A DNA stretch of 64,000 nt, taken from contig JAKJER010000006.1 of assembly GCA_022705325.1 (NCBI GenBank), forward strand, positions 1 to 64,000, given 5' to 3'. The notes below the pieces were generated by a model. The model worked only from the letters and a program-made list of their open reading frames with translations, had not been told where the DNA came from and made no database searches. The position numbers and the translations under genes were made by a program. Positions within the stretch are counted from its first letter, which is position 1; each line of letters opens with the position of its first letter. Below are positions 25,014 to 33,729 of this stretch, piece by piece. The stretch is from Planctomycetota bacterium (lineage in GTDB: Bacteria > Planctomycetota > Phycisphaerae > SM23-33).

Positions 25014-25724
25014 ATGAACAATCGCATACTGTCGCTGGCTGCACTGGTGCTCGCCCTGTCCCTGTCCGCCGTCTGGGCGGCGGAAGGCGTGATGGCGCCG
25101 TTCAACGGCAAGAACCTCGACGGCTGGAAGGCCAAGGCGCAGGGCAAGAACGTCAGCGCCTGGAAGGTGGGCACGGCCAAGCTGGACCCGGATGACCCCA
25201 AGAAGTTCAAGGTCGAAGAGGGCGGCAACGAGTTGATCAACGACACTAGCGGGCACGGCAAGAGCTGCGACTTCTACACCACCGACTGCAAGCACGGCGA
25301 CGCGGTCATCACGCTGGAGGTGTGCGTGCCCAAGGGCTCCAACAGCGGCATCTACGTCCAGGGCGAGTACGAGATCCAGGTGCTCGACAGCTACGGCAAG
25401 GAGAAGAACCCCGGCGCGGGCGACATGGGCGCCGTCTACGGGGCCGCCCCGCCCAAGAACCCCAAGTACGTCAAGCCGGGCGAATGGTCCACCTATGAGA
25501 TCCACTTCCAGGCCCCGAAGTTCGACGCCTCCGGCAAGAAGACCGCCAACGCCAGGCTCATCAAGGTCGTGCTGAACGGCGCGGTCATCCACGAGAACCT
25601 GGAGATGCCCAAGGGCACCCCCGGCGGGGTCGACGGCAAGGAAAAGGCCGAAGGCCCGCTCATGTTCCAGGGCAACCACGGCCCGGTCGCCTATCGCAAC
25701 ATCAAGATCGCGCCGCTGAAGTAG
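25014..25724 (+). CDS. Exported DUF1080 (3-keto-disaccharide hydrolase-like) protein
   Basis: A 236-residue secreted protein with a signal peptide (MNNRILSLAALVLALSLSAV, cleavage about AVWAAEG) and a DUF1080 jelly-roll. Family motifs are PFNGKNLDGWK near the start, GSNSGIYVQGEYEIQVLDSYG in the centre, and GPLMFQGNHGPVAYRNIKI at the C-terminus. Such proteins are abundant in planctomycetes and some hydrolyse 3-keto-glycosides. Start 25014 follows GGGAG. A 14-bp direct repeat TGCGGGCCCCTAC(t/c) lies in the leader (24967-24995). Its 3' end overlaps the convergent endonuclease IV gene by 23 bp. Confidence 0.88.
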   Translation: MNNRILSLAALVLALSLSAVWAAEGVMAPFNGKNLDGWKAKAQGKNVSAWKVGTAKLDPDDPKKFKVEEGGNELINDTSGHGKSCDFYTTDCKHGDAVITLEVCVPKGSNSGIYVQGEYEIQVLDSYGKEKNPGAGDMGAVYGAAPPKNPKYVKPGEWSTYEIHFQAPKFDASGKKTANARLIKVVLNGAVIHENLEMPKGTPGGVDGKEKAEGPLMFQGNHGPVAYRNIKIAPLK

Positions 25725-26577
25725 AGCGGCCAGGCCGCCTCCGCAGCCGCCTCAGCCTCCGCGCGTTGACCGCGTCCCAGTCGCGCCCGCGATCGTCGGC
25801 GCCTTTGGGCGTCTCGAGGATCAGCGGCACGCGGGCCAGGCGCGGATCGTTGACCAGGCAGCGAAAGCCCGCCAGGCCGATGCGCCCGCGCCCGACGTGG
25901 GCGTGACGGTCCACCCGGCTGCCCAACTCGCGCGTCGAGTCGTTGACGTGCACCGCGTGCAGGCGCTCCAGGCCCACGATCCGCTCGAACTGCGACATCG
26001 TCTGCTCGTAGGCCTCGGCCGTTCGGATGTCGTAGCCGGCGGCGAAGACGTGGGCGGTGTCGAGGCAGACGCCGACGCGGGCCGATCGCCGGCAGCGGTG
26101 GATCATCTCGGCCAGGTGCTCGAACCGCCAGCCGAGGCTCGCGCCCTGCCCGGCCGTCGTCTCCAGCAACACCCTCACCGGGCCCGGCGAGGTCTTCAGC
26201 AGGTCCCGGACGGCCCGGGCGATCCGCGTCAGCCCCGCCTGTTCGTCCGGGCAACTGCCCGGGTGGATCACCAGGTCCTCGATGCCCAGACGCCGGCAGC
26301 GATCGAGATCGTCGATCATCGCCTCCATGCTGCGCCGGTGGACCTCGCCCTCGCCGGCCAGGTTCAGCAGGTACGAACCGTGGGCGACGACGGCCTGGAT
26401 GTTCAGTTCCCGCCTGAGCCGGCCGAACACCTCCACCGTCTGGTCGCTCAGGGGCGGGGCCGCCCATTGGCGCTGGTTGCGCAGGAACAGGGCGACGGCG
26501 TCGAAGCCGTACTCGCCGGCCTCGATCAGGGCTCGCTCCAGACCGCCGGCGATGCTCAGATGGGCGCCGAGGATCAT
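25702..26577 (-). CDS. nfo: Endonuclease IV
   Basis: A 291-residue AP endonuclease 2-family enzyme of base-excision repair, cleaving 5' to abasic sites with three Zn2+. Motifs include GAHLSIAGG (4-12), HGSYLLNLA, VIHPGS, LLETTAGQG, GVCLDTAHVFAAGYD, and DRHAHVGRGRIG with surrounding HVNDS, then LILETPKG. AAGGAG precedes the start. The C-terminal Arg-rich tail (about 18 residues) exceeds most homologues. It overlaps the DUF1080 gene at the 3' end. Confidence 0.94.
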   Translation of the reverse strand: MILGAHLSIAGGLERALIEAGEYGFDAVALFLRNQRQWAAPPLSDQTVEVFGRLRRELNIQAVVAHGSYLLNLAGEGEVHRRSMEAMIDDLDRCRRLGIEDLVIHPGSCPDEQAGLTRIARAVRDLLKTSPGPVRVLLETTAGQGASLGWRFEHLAEMIHRCRRSARVGVCLDTAHVFAAGYDIRTAEAYEQTMSQFERIVGLERLHAVHVNDSTRELGSRVDRHAHVGRGRIGLAGFRCLVNDPRLARVPLILETPKGADDRGRDWDAVNARRLRRLRRRPGRSTSAARS

Positions 26578-26640
26578 GGGACTCCTTGGGAACTGCCGGG
26601 TGTGGGAATCATGAGGCCTGTGAGTCCTATGACGCCGGCG

Positions 26641-26763
26641 TCAGCCGGCGGCAGGGCCTCCTCCGCCTTTCCTCGGTTTGAACGTCCAGAACAGGCACAA
26701 GGCCAGGACGGAGGTGATGACCGTCCAACTCGTGAGCATGAAGATCCAGCCGGTGGCAGTCAT
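26641..26763 (-). CDS. Small membrane subunit of the NSS symporter (MetS-like)
   Basis: A 40-residue peptide, MTATGWIFMLTSWTVITSVL... ending PRKGGGGPAAG, with one membrane helix and a short basic tail. Its ATG lies 1 base after the stop of the NSS transporter (TGA C ATG), as for the small MetS-type accessory peptides that follow NSS symporters and are needed for their function in actinobacteria. The assignment rests on size, topology and position; the sequence itself is too short for a firm family call. Confidence 0.7.
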   Translation of the reverse strand: MTATGWIFMLTSWTVITSVLALCLFWTFKPRKGGGGPAAG

Positions 26764-26764
26764 G

Positions 26765-28438
26765 TCAGAGGCCCTCCGAGGAGGCGTCGGGCGAGGCCGG
26801 GGCGAGGGCTGCCTGCTCCTCGCGGGCGCGACGGCGCCAGACCGCCCAGACCAGGAAGCACAGGATGGCGAACATCAGCACCAGCAGGATCCGCGAGAGG
26901 GTCTTGCCCATCTTGACGTCCGGCGGATCCCCTTTGAGGGTCAGCGTGGGCACCAGCTCCTGCCACGCCCAGCCGCCCAGGATCACGATCAGCAGCAGCG
27001 GCGTGACGTACTTGAGCACGAAGCGGTAGAAGCGCGGGATGCGGATATCGCTGCCGGCGTGCAGTTCGGTCCAGGCGCGATCCATCCCGAAGACCCAGGC
27101 GAACAGGATCGCCTCCACCAGCGCGAAGACCACCAGGCAGAAGTTCGACGCCCAGAAGTCCAACTCGCCGATCACCGGCATCCCCCCCAGCACGCTGGCG
27201 TGGCACAGGATGAACGTCACGATGGCGAACAGGATCACCGATTCCCGCCGCGAGAGGTTGAACTCATCCTCCAGGAACGCCAAGGCCGGCTGGGACAGCG
27301 AGATCGACGAGGTGATCCCGGCCAGGAACAGCAGGAAGAACCACAGGAAGCCGAAGAACTCGCCCCCGGGCATGTGGTTGAGGACCATGGGCATGGCCAG
27401 GAACCCCAGGTCGAAGGTCCCGCCCTTGGCGAACTGAGCGGTGGCGGCCGCCCCGAAGAACGCGAAGGCCGCCGGGATCACGATGCTGCCGCCCAGGACG
27501 ACTTCGGCGAACTCGTTGGCCGTCGCCGAGGTCAACCCCGACAGGGCCACGTCGTCGTTCTTCTTCAGGTAGCTGGCGTAGGTCAGAATCGCCCCGATCC
27601 CCACGCTGAGGGTGAAGAACACCTGCCCCGCGGCGGCCAGCCAGACCTTGGCGTTCAGCACGTAGGGCAGGCTGCCCAGCCGCTCCTGAAACGGCACGCC
27701 GGCGGATGTCAAGGTCTTCCAGGCCTGGTCATTCATGAGCACCGACCAGTCCGGGTTCCACAGGAACCCCAGGCCGTTGATGACGTTGTTGTCCGGCTGG
27801 GCGGGGTTGGGCGTGCCCAGCGTGAACACCCGCACGACCAGCACGACGGCCATCACCAGCAGCAGGGGCATGGCGATCTTGCACACGCGCTCGATGCCGC
27901 CGCGGATGCCGAAATAGACCACCGCTATGTTGACGATGAAGGTCGCCAGGAAGAACCCATAGGCCGTCCCCAGGTTGCTGAAGTGCAGTCCGCTCTCGCC
28001 CCCGGTGTACTGGGTCAGGAAGTCGCTGACGCCCCCCTTGGCACCGGGGAACTTCCCGGCCAGGGCGAAGAAGCTGTAGCCCAGCAGCCAACTCTCGATG
28101 TAGACGTAATAGATGTAGATGACGATGGGCCCGAAGATCCCGATCACCCCGAAGTACTTGATGAACCGGTTCTTGTTCCACATGGTGTGGAACGCACCCG
28201 GCGCGGTGGAGTGCCCGAACCCCCCGCCGAACCGCCCGATGGTCCACTCCACCCACATCAGGGGCAGACCCAGCAGGAGGATCGCCACGAAGTAGGGAAT
28301 CATGAACGCCCCCCCGCCGTTGGCGGCGGCCACGCCGGGAAAGCGCAGGAAGTTGCCCAGCCCGATCGCGCTGCCCGCGACGGCCAGGATTACGCCGAGT
28401 CTGCCGCTCCACTGTTCCTTGGCCATGGACGTGCTCAC
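26765..28438 (-). CDS. Sodium-dependent NSS/SNF-family transporter
   Basis: A 557-residue symporter of the neurotransmitter:sodium symporter family (LeuT fold). The N-terminal motif LAVAGSAIGLGNFLRFPGVA (about 18-37) contains the unwound TM1 Na+/substrate site. NGGGAFMIPYF and the later TLSVGIGAILTYASYLKK (TM6) match the family. About twelve membrane segments are present. Likely substrate is an amino acid; which one cannot be read. A small single-helix subunit gene follows at once. Translation probably begins MSTSMAKEQWSGRLG. Confidence 0.94.
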   Translation of the reverse strand: MSTSMAKEQWSGRLGVILAVAGSAIGLGNFLRFPGVAAANGGGAFMIPYFVAILLLGLPLMWVEWTIGRFGGGFGHSTAPGAFHTMWNKNRFIKYFGVIGIFGPIVIYIYYVYIESWLLGYSFFALAGKFPGAKGGVSDFLTQYTGGESGLHFSNLGTAYGFFLATFIVNIAVVYFGIRGGIERVCKIAMPLLLVMAVVLVVRVFTLGTPNPAQPDNNVINGLGFLWNPDWSVLMNDQAWKTLTSAGVPFQERLGSLPYVLNAKVWLAAAGQVFFTLSVGIGAILTYASYLKKNDDVALSGLTSATANEFAEVVLGGSIVIPAAFAFFGAAATAQFAKGGTFDLGFLAMPMVLNHMPGGEFFGFLWFFLLFLAGITSSISLSQPALAFLEDEFNLSRRESVILFAIVTFILCHASVLGGMPVIGELDFWASNFCLVVFALVEAILFAWVFGMDRAWTELHAGSDIRIPRFYRFVLKYVTPLLLIVILGGWAWQELVPTLTLKGDPPDVKMGKTLSRILLVLMFAILCFLVWAVWRRRAREEQAALAPASPDASSEGL

Positions 28439-28690
28439 CGTTTCCTGTTCAGGTTTGAACTATTCTAGTCGATTACGAAAAGGTTGCAACCGCATCTGGC
28501 GTGGTCAACGGCAGATAAGGCGTTCACAAGGGATAATCCCGGTGGACGGAGCGGGCGGAAGACGCTCCGTCGGGCGGGACGGAACGCGACCCGACGCCGG
28601 GCGGCGACAAATGCGTTTGGCGAAAGGTCACCGTTTCGCTAAGCTTACTGGCGTATCGACGCTTTCCCGATGCGGCGTCCAGGTCCACTT
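28439..28690. promoter_or_regulatory. Divergent control region between NSS transporter and sensory cassette
   Basis: Two inverted repeats are visible: GACGGAGCG (28545-28553) with CGCTCCGTC (28563-28571), and GCGAAA (28620-28625) with TTTCGC (28634-28639) about 50 bases before the response-regulator start. Either could be an operator. I do not see a good -24/-12 element here, so the regulator gene itself is probably not sigma-54 dependent. Confidence 0.4.
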
Positions 28691-30082
28691 ATGAGCAAGA
28701 CGATCCTGGTTGTGGAAGACGAGGCCATGCTGCGCCAGACCATGGCCCAACTCCTCGAGGAAGAAGGCTACCAAGTCCTCCAGGCCACCAACGGCAAAGA
28801 GGCCTACGCCATGGTCATGGAGCGGGCCTTCGACCTGGTGCTCAGCGACGTCCGCATGCCCGACATGGACGGGCTGACCCTGCTGGGGCGCGTCAAGGAG
28901 ACGGCCCCCGAGACGGCCGTCATCATCGTCACCGCCTACGGGACCGTCCAGGACGCCGTCTCGGCCATGCGGGCCGGGGCCAGCGACTACCTGCTCAAGC
29001 CCGTCCAGTTCGAGGACATGCTCCTGCGAATCCAGCGGGCCCTCGAGATCGAACAACTCAGCCGCACCAGTCGGATCATCACCGACCAACTCGCGGCGGA
29101 CTCCATCTTCCATAACCTGGTCGGGCGGGCGGAGTGCATGCTCAAGCTCTTCGAGACCATCCGCAAGCTCTCTGCCGTCAAGAGCAATGTCCTGATCATG
29201 GGCGAGTCGGGCACGGGCAAGGAACTCTTCGCCAAGGCGATTCACTACAACGGTCTCACCCGCGACAAGCCCTTTGTCCCGGTCAATTGCGGGGCCATCC
29301 CCGACACGCTGATCGAGTCGGAACTGTTCGGACACCGTAGGGGGGCTTTCACCGGCGCCAGCCGCGACAAGGTGGGCTACTTCGAGGCCGCCGACGGCGG
29401 GACCCTGTTCCTGGACGAGATTTCCTGCCTGCCCCTGGGGGTCCAAAGCTCGCTGCTGCGGGTGTTGGAGGACCGCGCGGTCGTGCCCGTGGGCGACACC
29501 CGCCCGCGCCCGGTGGACTTGCGGATCGTTTCGGCCTCCAACCAGGACCTGGGCCAGATGGTCGATCAGGGACAGTTCCGGCGGGACCTTTATTACCGCC
29601 TGAACGTGGTCAACCTCACGCTGCCCCCCCTGCGTCAGCGCCGAGAGGACATCCCCCTGCTGGTCCATCACTTCCTGGACAAGTACAACCGTCAAATGAA
29701 CAAGCGCGTCACGGGGATCTCCAACTCGGCGATGCAGGCCCTGCTCCAGCACGAGTGGCGGGGCAATGTGCGGGAGTTGGAGAATGTGATCGAGCGGGCG
29801 GTCATCTTCGCCGAGAGCGAGCAGATCGCCGTCCAACACCTGCCCTTCGCGGCGGACGAATCCGCCGAGGACGTCGGCGACACGCTGCACGAGGCCCTGC
29901 GCCAGTTCGAGCGTCAGCATATCCTCAGTTGCCTGCGACATCATGATTTCAGCAAGACCGAGACGGCGCGGAGCCTGAACATCGGCGTCTCCAGCCTGTA
30001 TCGCAAGCTCGAGGAGCTGAACCTGCCCAAAAGCGCAGAGGAAGACCGGGCCCAGGCCTGGCCCACGCCGGATTTGGCCTGA
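28691..30082 (+). CDS. NtrC-family sigma-54-dependent response regulator
   Basis: A 463-residue three-domain regulator. The receiver domain carries phosphoacceptor Asp53 (LVLSDVRMPDMD). The AAA+ domain carries Walker A GESGTGKE (171-178), the sigma-54-contacting GAFTGA loop (218-223), Walker B TLFLDEIS and the arginine finger region YYRLNVV. A Fis-type helix-turn-helix ends it (KTETARSLNIGVSSLYRKLEEL). It activates sigma-54 promoters from enhancer sites. The start at 28691 is preferred over 28670 because the receiver begins MSKTILVVEDE. It heads a cassette with a binding protein and kinases, and -24/-12 elements lie at nearby cytochrome and ccm operons, its probable targets. Confidence 0.95.
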   Translation: MSKTILVVEDEAMLRQTMAQLLEEEGYQVLQATNGKEAYAMVMERAFDLVLSDVRMPDMDGLTLLGRVKETAPETAVIIVTAYGTVQDAVSAMRAGASDYLLKPVQFEDMLLRIQRALEIEQLSRTSRIITDQLAADSIFHNLVGRAECMLKLFETIRKLSAVKSNVLIMGESGTGKELFAKAIHYNGLTRDKPFVPVNCGAIPDTLIESELFGHRRGAFTGASRDKVGYFEAADGGTLFLDEISCLPLGVQSSLLRVLEDRAVVPVGDTRPRPVDLRIVSASNQDLGQMVDQGQFRRDLYYRLNVVNLTLPPLRQRREDIPLLVHHFLDKYNRQMNKRVTGISNSAMQALLQHEWRGNVRELENVIERAVIFAESEQIAVQHLPFAADESAEDVGDTLHEALRQFERQHILSCLRHHDFSKTETARSLNIGVSSLYRKLEELNLPKSAEEDRAQAWPTPDLA

Positions 30083-30118
30083 GTTTTGCACCCTTTTGGG
30101 GTGATGCGAAAGACCTGC

Positions 30119-31189
30119 ATGAAGATCGTGTGGATCGCACTGGTGACGCTGCTGATCGTACTGCTGATCTGCGGGCTGTACTGGCTGTCGCAGATGCCCC
30201 AGGACGTTCCCGGCCAGGGGGCCGCCCCGGCCTCTCAGCCCGCGCCGGTCCTGCGCATCGGCCTGGTCCCCGAGCGAGACATCTTCAACCTGCACAGGCG
30301 CTATCGGGCCCTGATGGACTATCTCAGCCGCAAGCTCGGCCAACCCATCGCCCTGGCCACATCGAGCAGTTACGAGGGCGTCCTCCAGGACTTGGCCGAC
30401 AAGAGGATCGACGGGGCGTTTCTGGGCTCTCTGGTGACGGTGCTGGCCATGGACCGCCTGGACGTGACGCCGCTGGTCCGCGGCGACGGCAAGGGCAAGG
30501 ACACGTACAGCGGCCTGCTGATCGTGCGGGACGACTCGCCGATTCGCGAGGTCGAACAGTTGGCGGGCAAGTCCATCGGCATGGTCCGGACGACCACGGC
30601 GGCCAATCTCTTCCCGATCTGGCTCCTGTCGCGTCATGGGCTGCTCCACGGCGCCGACAGGCGAATCGTCTGGGTGGGCACGCACGATGACGTAGCGGCG
30701 GCCGTCCACGGAGGGCAGATCGCCGCCGGCGCCATCAAGGACCGCCGCCTGGAGGCCCTCTTGCCCCGCCACCCGGAGTGGAAGTTCCGCCGGCTGGCCC
30801 AGAGCAAGTTCGTACCGGAGAACACCCTGGTTCTGCGCGGGGACAAGGCCGAGACCTGGGGTCCCGCGCTTCGCGATCTGCTGCTCCACATGCACGAGGA
30901 CGAACAGGGGCGCCAGACGCTGGAGCAGTTGGGGTCCGCCCGCTTTGTCGTGACCCGCCCGGAGGAGTATGCGCCCATCTTCGACATGGTGGATCAACTG
31001 GGCGAACACTGGCACGATGTGAACATCGGCGGCCCGCCCCCGCGCAGACCCGCTTCGATCCCCGCGCCGACCAGCCGCCCGACCAGCCAGCCCTGCTCGC
31101 TGCATGTCCCCGGCAGGACGGTCCAGCCAGACAGGCTTCGGTCCTCAGCCGGCGAACTGGCCCGGGCCGGCCAGTCGGCGGAGAAGTGA
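30119..31189 (+). CDS. Membrane-anchored PhnD-like periplasmic binding protein
   Basis: A 356-residue protein with an N-terminal membrane anchor (about 3-24) and no obvious cleavage site, a Pro/Ala linker, then a two-lobed PhnD-type (PF12974-like) binding domain. Landmarks are LRIGLVPERD at the start of lobe one, YEGVLQDLADKRIDGAFLGS, and VRTTTAANLFPIWLL at the hinge. The C-terminal 60 residues are Pro/Ser-rich. No ABC transporter genes are nearby; the neighbours are an NtrC-type regulator and kinases, as for AioX, the arsenite sensor of AioXSR. It therefore probably senses a ligand, perhaps an oxyanion. ATG 30104 is an alternative start. Confidence 0.82.
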   Translation: MKIVWIALVTLLIVLLICGLYWLSQMPQDVPGQGAAPASQPAPVLRIGLVPERDIFNLHRRYRALMDYLSRKLGQPIALATSSSYEGVLQDLADKRIDGAFLGSLVTVLAMDRLDVTPLVRGDGKGKDTYSGLLIVRDDSPIREVEQLAGKSIGMVRTTTAANLFPIWLLSRHGLLHGADRRIVWVGTHDDVAAAVHGGQIAAGAIKDRRLEALLPRHPEWKFRRLAQSKFVPENTLVLRGDKAETWGPALRDLLLHMHEDEQGRQTLEQLGSARFVVTRPEEYAPIFDMVDQLGEHWHDVNIGGPPPRRPASIPAPTSRPTSQPCSLHVPGRTVQPDRLRSSAGELARAGQSAEK

Positions 31190-31192
31190 CCC

Positions 31193-32245
31193 ATGCTCCG
31201 GCGAAAGCTCTTGATCATGTTCGGATCCGTCGTGGCGATGCTGGTGGCCCTGGCGGTGCTGGCGGTCCTGCTGCTCCAGCGGGTCATGGGCGGCATGGAC
31301 CACGTCAATCGCGACGCCATGGGCATCATCGCCCAGTCCAGCCATCTCAACACCACCCTCAGCCAGATCGAGATCGAGCTGTACGGCCTGCAATTGGGCC
31401 GCCAGCGGCACCTGGATGAACTCATCCAGAAGGTGGACTCGCTGGACGAGCAGATCCGGCGAGTTCGCTCCCACTACGTCATGCGCAGCCAGACCATGCG
31501 CCAGGTCACCGACCTGCTGGACATCCATGTGAAGCAGTTTCGCCATTCGGTGGCCTCGCTGGCCACCGCCCAGGACGCGGCCCTGGCCCGCCAATACAGC
31601 ATCGACGCCCTGGGCCAGGCCATGGAACTGCGGCGGGACGTCCACCAGTTGGACCGTGCCGCCCACGAACATGCCGACGAGGAACAACTCCGTCTGGCCG
31701 CCGACTTCCGCTGGCTGGTGCTGGGGCTCACGCTCGGCGGCATGATCGTCGTCAACATCGTCATACTGGCCCTGCTGCACATCTCGGGCGTCATCCTTCG
31801 CCCGGTGGAGCGCCTGGTGCACGCCACGCGCGAACTGGCACACGAACGCTTCAGCCATCGCGTCCGCATCAGCCAACATGACGAGTTCCAGGAGCTGGCC
31901 GAGTCGTTCAACAACCTGGCCGAGCGCCTGGAGACCAACGAGCAGCGGAAGATGGAGGTCCTCCATCAGGCCACGCGAGCGCTGAACCACGAGATCAACA
32001 ACGTGATCGCCACGGTCGACCTCCAGTTGCGCGTGCTGGCCCGCCAGACGGGCGACAACCAGCACGTCAGCCAGTCGCTCCGCCAGATCCAGGACAACCT
32101 CCGCCGCATCGCCCAGACCGTCCAGTCCCTCAAGGACATCCGCCGCATCGTCCTGACCGAGTACGTCTCCGGCGTGCAGATGCTCGACCTCCAGCAGTCG
32201 CTGAGAGAGGCCGACGCCCCGGCCGCGGAGGACCAGCCCGTATGA
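31193..32245 (+). CDS. HAMP/DHp membrane signalling protein lacking a kinase ATPase domain
   Basis: A 350-residue protein: TM1 at about 8-28, a helical periplasmic domain (about 30-172), TM2 at about 174-198, HAMP at about 199-250, then a helical pair with ALNHEINNVIATV (candidate phosphoacceptor His266). The protein ends about 85 residues later, without any N, G1, F or G2 box. So it looks like a chemoreceptor-like sensor fused to a histidine-kinase DHp domain, missing the catalytic domain. The following gene encodes a complete kinase, overlapping by 4 bp. It may couple the PhnD-like protein to that kinase, or be phosphorylated by it. No frameshift is evident. Confidence 0.82.
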   Translation: MLRRKLLIMFGSVVAMLVALAVLAVLLLQRVMGGMDHVNRDAMGIIAQSSHLNTTLSQIEIELYGLQLGRQRHLDELIQKVDSLDEQIRRVRSHYVMRSQTMRQVTDLLDIHVKQFRHSVASLATAQDAALARQYSIDALGQAMELRRDVHQLDRAAHEHADEEQLRLAADFRWLVLGLTLGGMIVVNIVILALLHISGVILRPVERLVHATRELAHERFSHRVRISQHDEFQELAESFNNLAERLETNEQRKMEVLHQATRALNHEINNVIATVDLQLRVLARQTGDNQHVSQSLRQIQDNLRRIAQTVQSLKDIRRIVLTEYVSGVQMLDLQQSLREADAPAAEDQPV

Positions 32246-33576
32246 CCCGCTGGCGCCGCGTGCAGCAGCCGTTGGTCCTGATGGACCAGCTCGGCTGGTT
32301 CATTCGCCTGCGCTGGGGCGCCGGCGCCGCCGTCATTGCCGCCGCCATACTCGACGGCGTCTACCTCCGATGGTACGGCCCGTGGGTGGCCATGCTGGCC
32401 ATCGGCCTGTGCATCCTGGCATACAACGCCTTCTTCTGGCTGGTCACGCCGCGTCAGGAGAACCAGGCCCCCCAGCGACGAATGCTCAGCCTGGCCTACC
32501 TCCAGGTCGCCCTGGACCTGCTGTGCCTGACCCTGCTGACCCTCTGGACCGGCGGGTCGGCCAGCCCCCTCCTGGGCTTCTACGTCTTTCACATGGTATT
32601 CGCCAGCCTGCTGCTGACCGACCGCGTCGCGTATGCCATCGCGGCCGCCGCCGGCGCAACGCTGGCGGGCGGGCTGGTCCTGACCGGACAGTTCCCCGTG
32701 CAGGCGACCGAACGGGCGGTCCTCGCGGGCTGGGGCGTGATGCTGCTGGCCACCGTCTACCTCGCCAATCACATCACCCGCGGGCTGCACCGCCACCGCC
32801 GGCGCATCCAGCGACAACGGGACCGCATCCGCATCATGGGCGATCGCATTCGCCGCCAGCAGCAGGGAATGATCCAGCAGGAGAAGGTCGCCGCCATCGG
32901 CCAACTCGCCGCCGGCGTGGCCCACGAGATCTCCAATCCACTCGCCTGCATCGACAGCATGCTTCAACTCCTCCAACGCCGCGGGGGCAACGTCAGCGAC
33001 GAGGCCTTCGTCAACATGCGCGAGCAGGTCGCCCGCATCACCCAGACCGTGCAGCAGTTGATCCACTTCGCCCACCCCAGCGCGGGGGAGCGGCAGACCG
33101 TGCCCGCCAACCAGATCGTCCAGCGGGCCCTTCAGATCATCCGTTTCGACCCCAGGCTGCGGAAGATCGACCTCGTGCTGACCCCGGCCCAGGAAGACCT
33201 GTCCGTCCGGGTCCAGCCGCGGGCCATGGAACAGGTGCTGATCAACCTCATCCTCAACGCCCTGGACGCCGTGGCCGAAACTCCCCAGCCGCGCCTGGAA
33301 GTCCGCACGCGACGCGAGGGCGAGCGATGTGTCGTCGACATCATCGACAACGGGCACGGCATCCGCCCCGAGCACCTCGGACGGCTGTTCGAGCCGTTCT
33401 TCACCACCAAGCCCGTGGGCAAAGGGACCGGGCTGGGACTGGCGATCTCCTACAGCATCATTCAAAGCATGGGGGGCACCGTTTCCGTGGAAAGCGAACC
33501 GGGTAAGGGGACGCAGTTCACCGTTTCCCTGCCGGCCGGACAAGACGAGCCGGGCCACGACCATTCCCAAGAATGA
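32242..33576 (+). CDS. Membrane sensor histidine kinase
   Basis: A 444-residue kinase. About six membrane segments occupy residues 27-175 with almost no periplasmic sensor domain, so input is probably within the membrane or by way of partners. A basic coiled coil follows, then the H-box AAGVAHEISNPLACIDSM (His228), N-box QVLINLILNALDA, G1 IIDNGHGI, F LFEPFFTTK and G2 GKGTGLGLA. This is the NtrB-like subclass that pairs with NtrC-type regulators, and such a regulator is the first gene of the cassette. The start overlaps the HAMP protein gene (ATGA). Confidence 0.94.
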   Translation: MTRWRRVQQPLVLMDQLGWFIRLRWGAGAAVIAAAILDGVYLRWYGPWVAMLAIGLCILAYNAFFWLVTPRQENQAPQRRMLSLAYLQVALDLLCLTLLTLWTGGSASPLLGFYVFHMVFASLLLTDRVAYAIAAAAGATLAGGLVLTGQFPVQATERAVLAGWGVMLLATVYLANHITRGLHRHRRRIQRQRDRIRIMGDRIRRQQQGMIQQEKVAAIGQLAAGVAHEISNPLACIDSMLQLLQRRGGNVSDEAFVNMREQVARITQTVQQLIHFAHPSAGERQTVPANQIVQRALQIIRFDPRLRKIDLVLTPAQEDLSVRVQPRAMEQVLINLILNALDAVAETPQPRLEVRTRREGERCVVDIIDNGHGIRPEHLGRLFEPFFTTKPVGKGTGLGLAISYSIIQSMGGTVSVESEPGKGTQFTVSLPAGQDEPGHDHSQE

Positions 33577-33630
33577 GAATCCACCAGGCTCGCCCGTACG
33601 GATTTCGGGAATTCCTGCCCGCCCAGTACC

Positions 33631-33645
33631 ACTGAAACATTCAGT
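33631..33645 (+). promoter_or_regulatory. Inverted repeat, possible activator site
   Basis: ACTGAA-ACA-TTCAGT is a perfect 6-bp dyad centred about 64 bases before the predicted sigma-54 transcription start. It may be an enhancer site for the NtrC-type regulator. No matching copy was found by eye at the other sigma-54 sites. Confidence 0.35.
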
Positions 33646-33675
33646 TGCGCGAGAGTTTGCGCTCCGGCCCATGCG

Positions 33676-33691
33676 TGGCACGATGTGTGCA
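33676..33691 (+). promoter_or_regulatory. Sigma-54 (-24/-12) promoter of the CbcL-like cytochrome operon
   Basis: TGGCACGATGTGTGCA matches the consensus TGGCACG-N4-TTGCW at 11 of 12 fixed positions (only the first T of TTGC differs), with exact GG-N10-GC spacing. Transcription would start near 33702, 28 bases before the first start codon of the operon. Confidence 0.8.
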
Positions 33692-33729
33692 TTTCCCACT
33701 AGAGCGACTGGAAAGGTGTTGGTGCAGGG

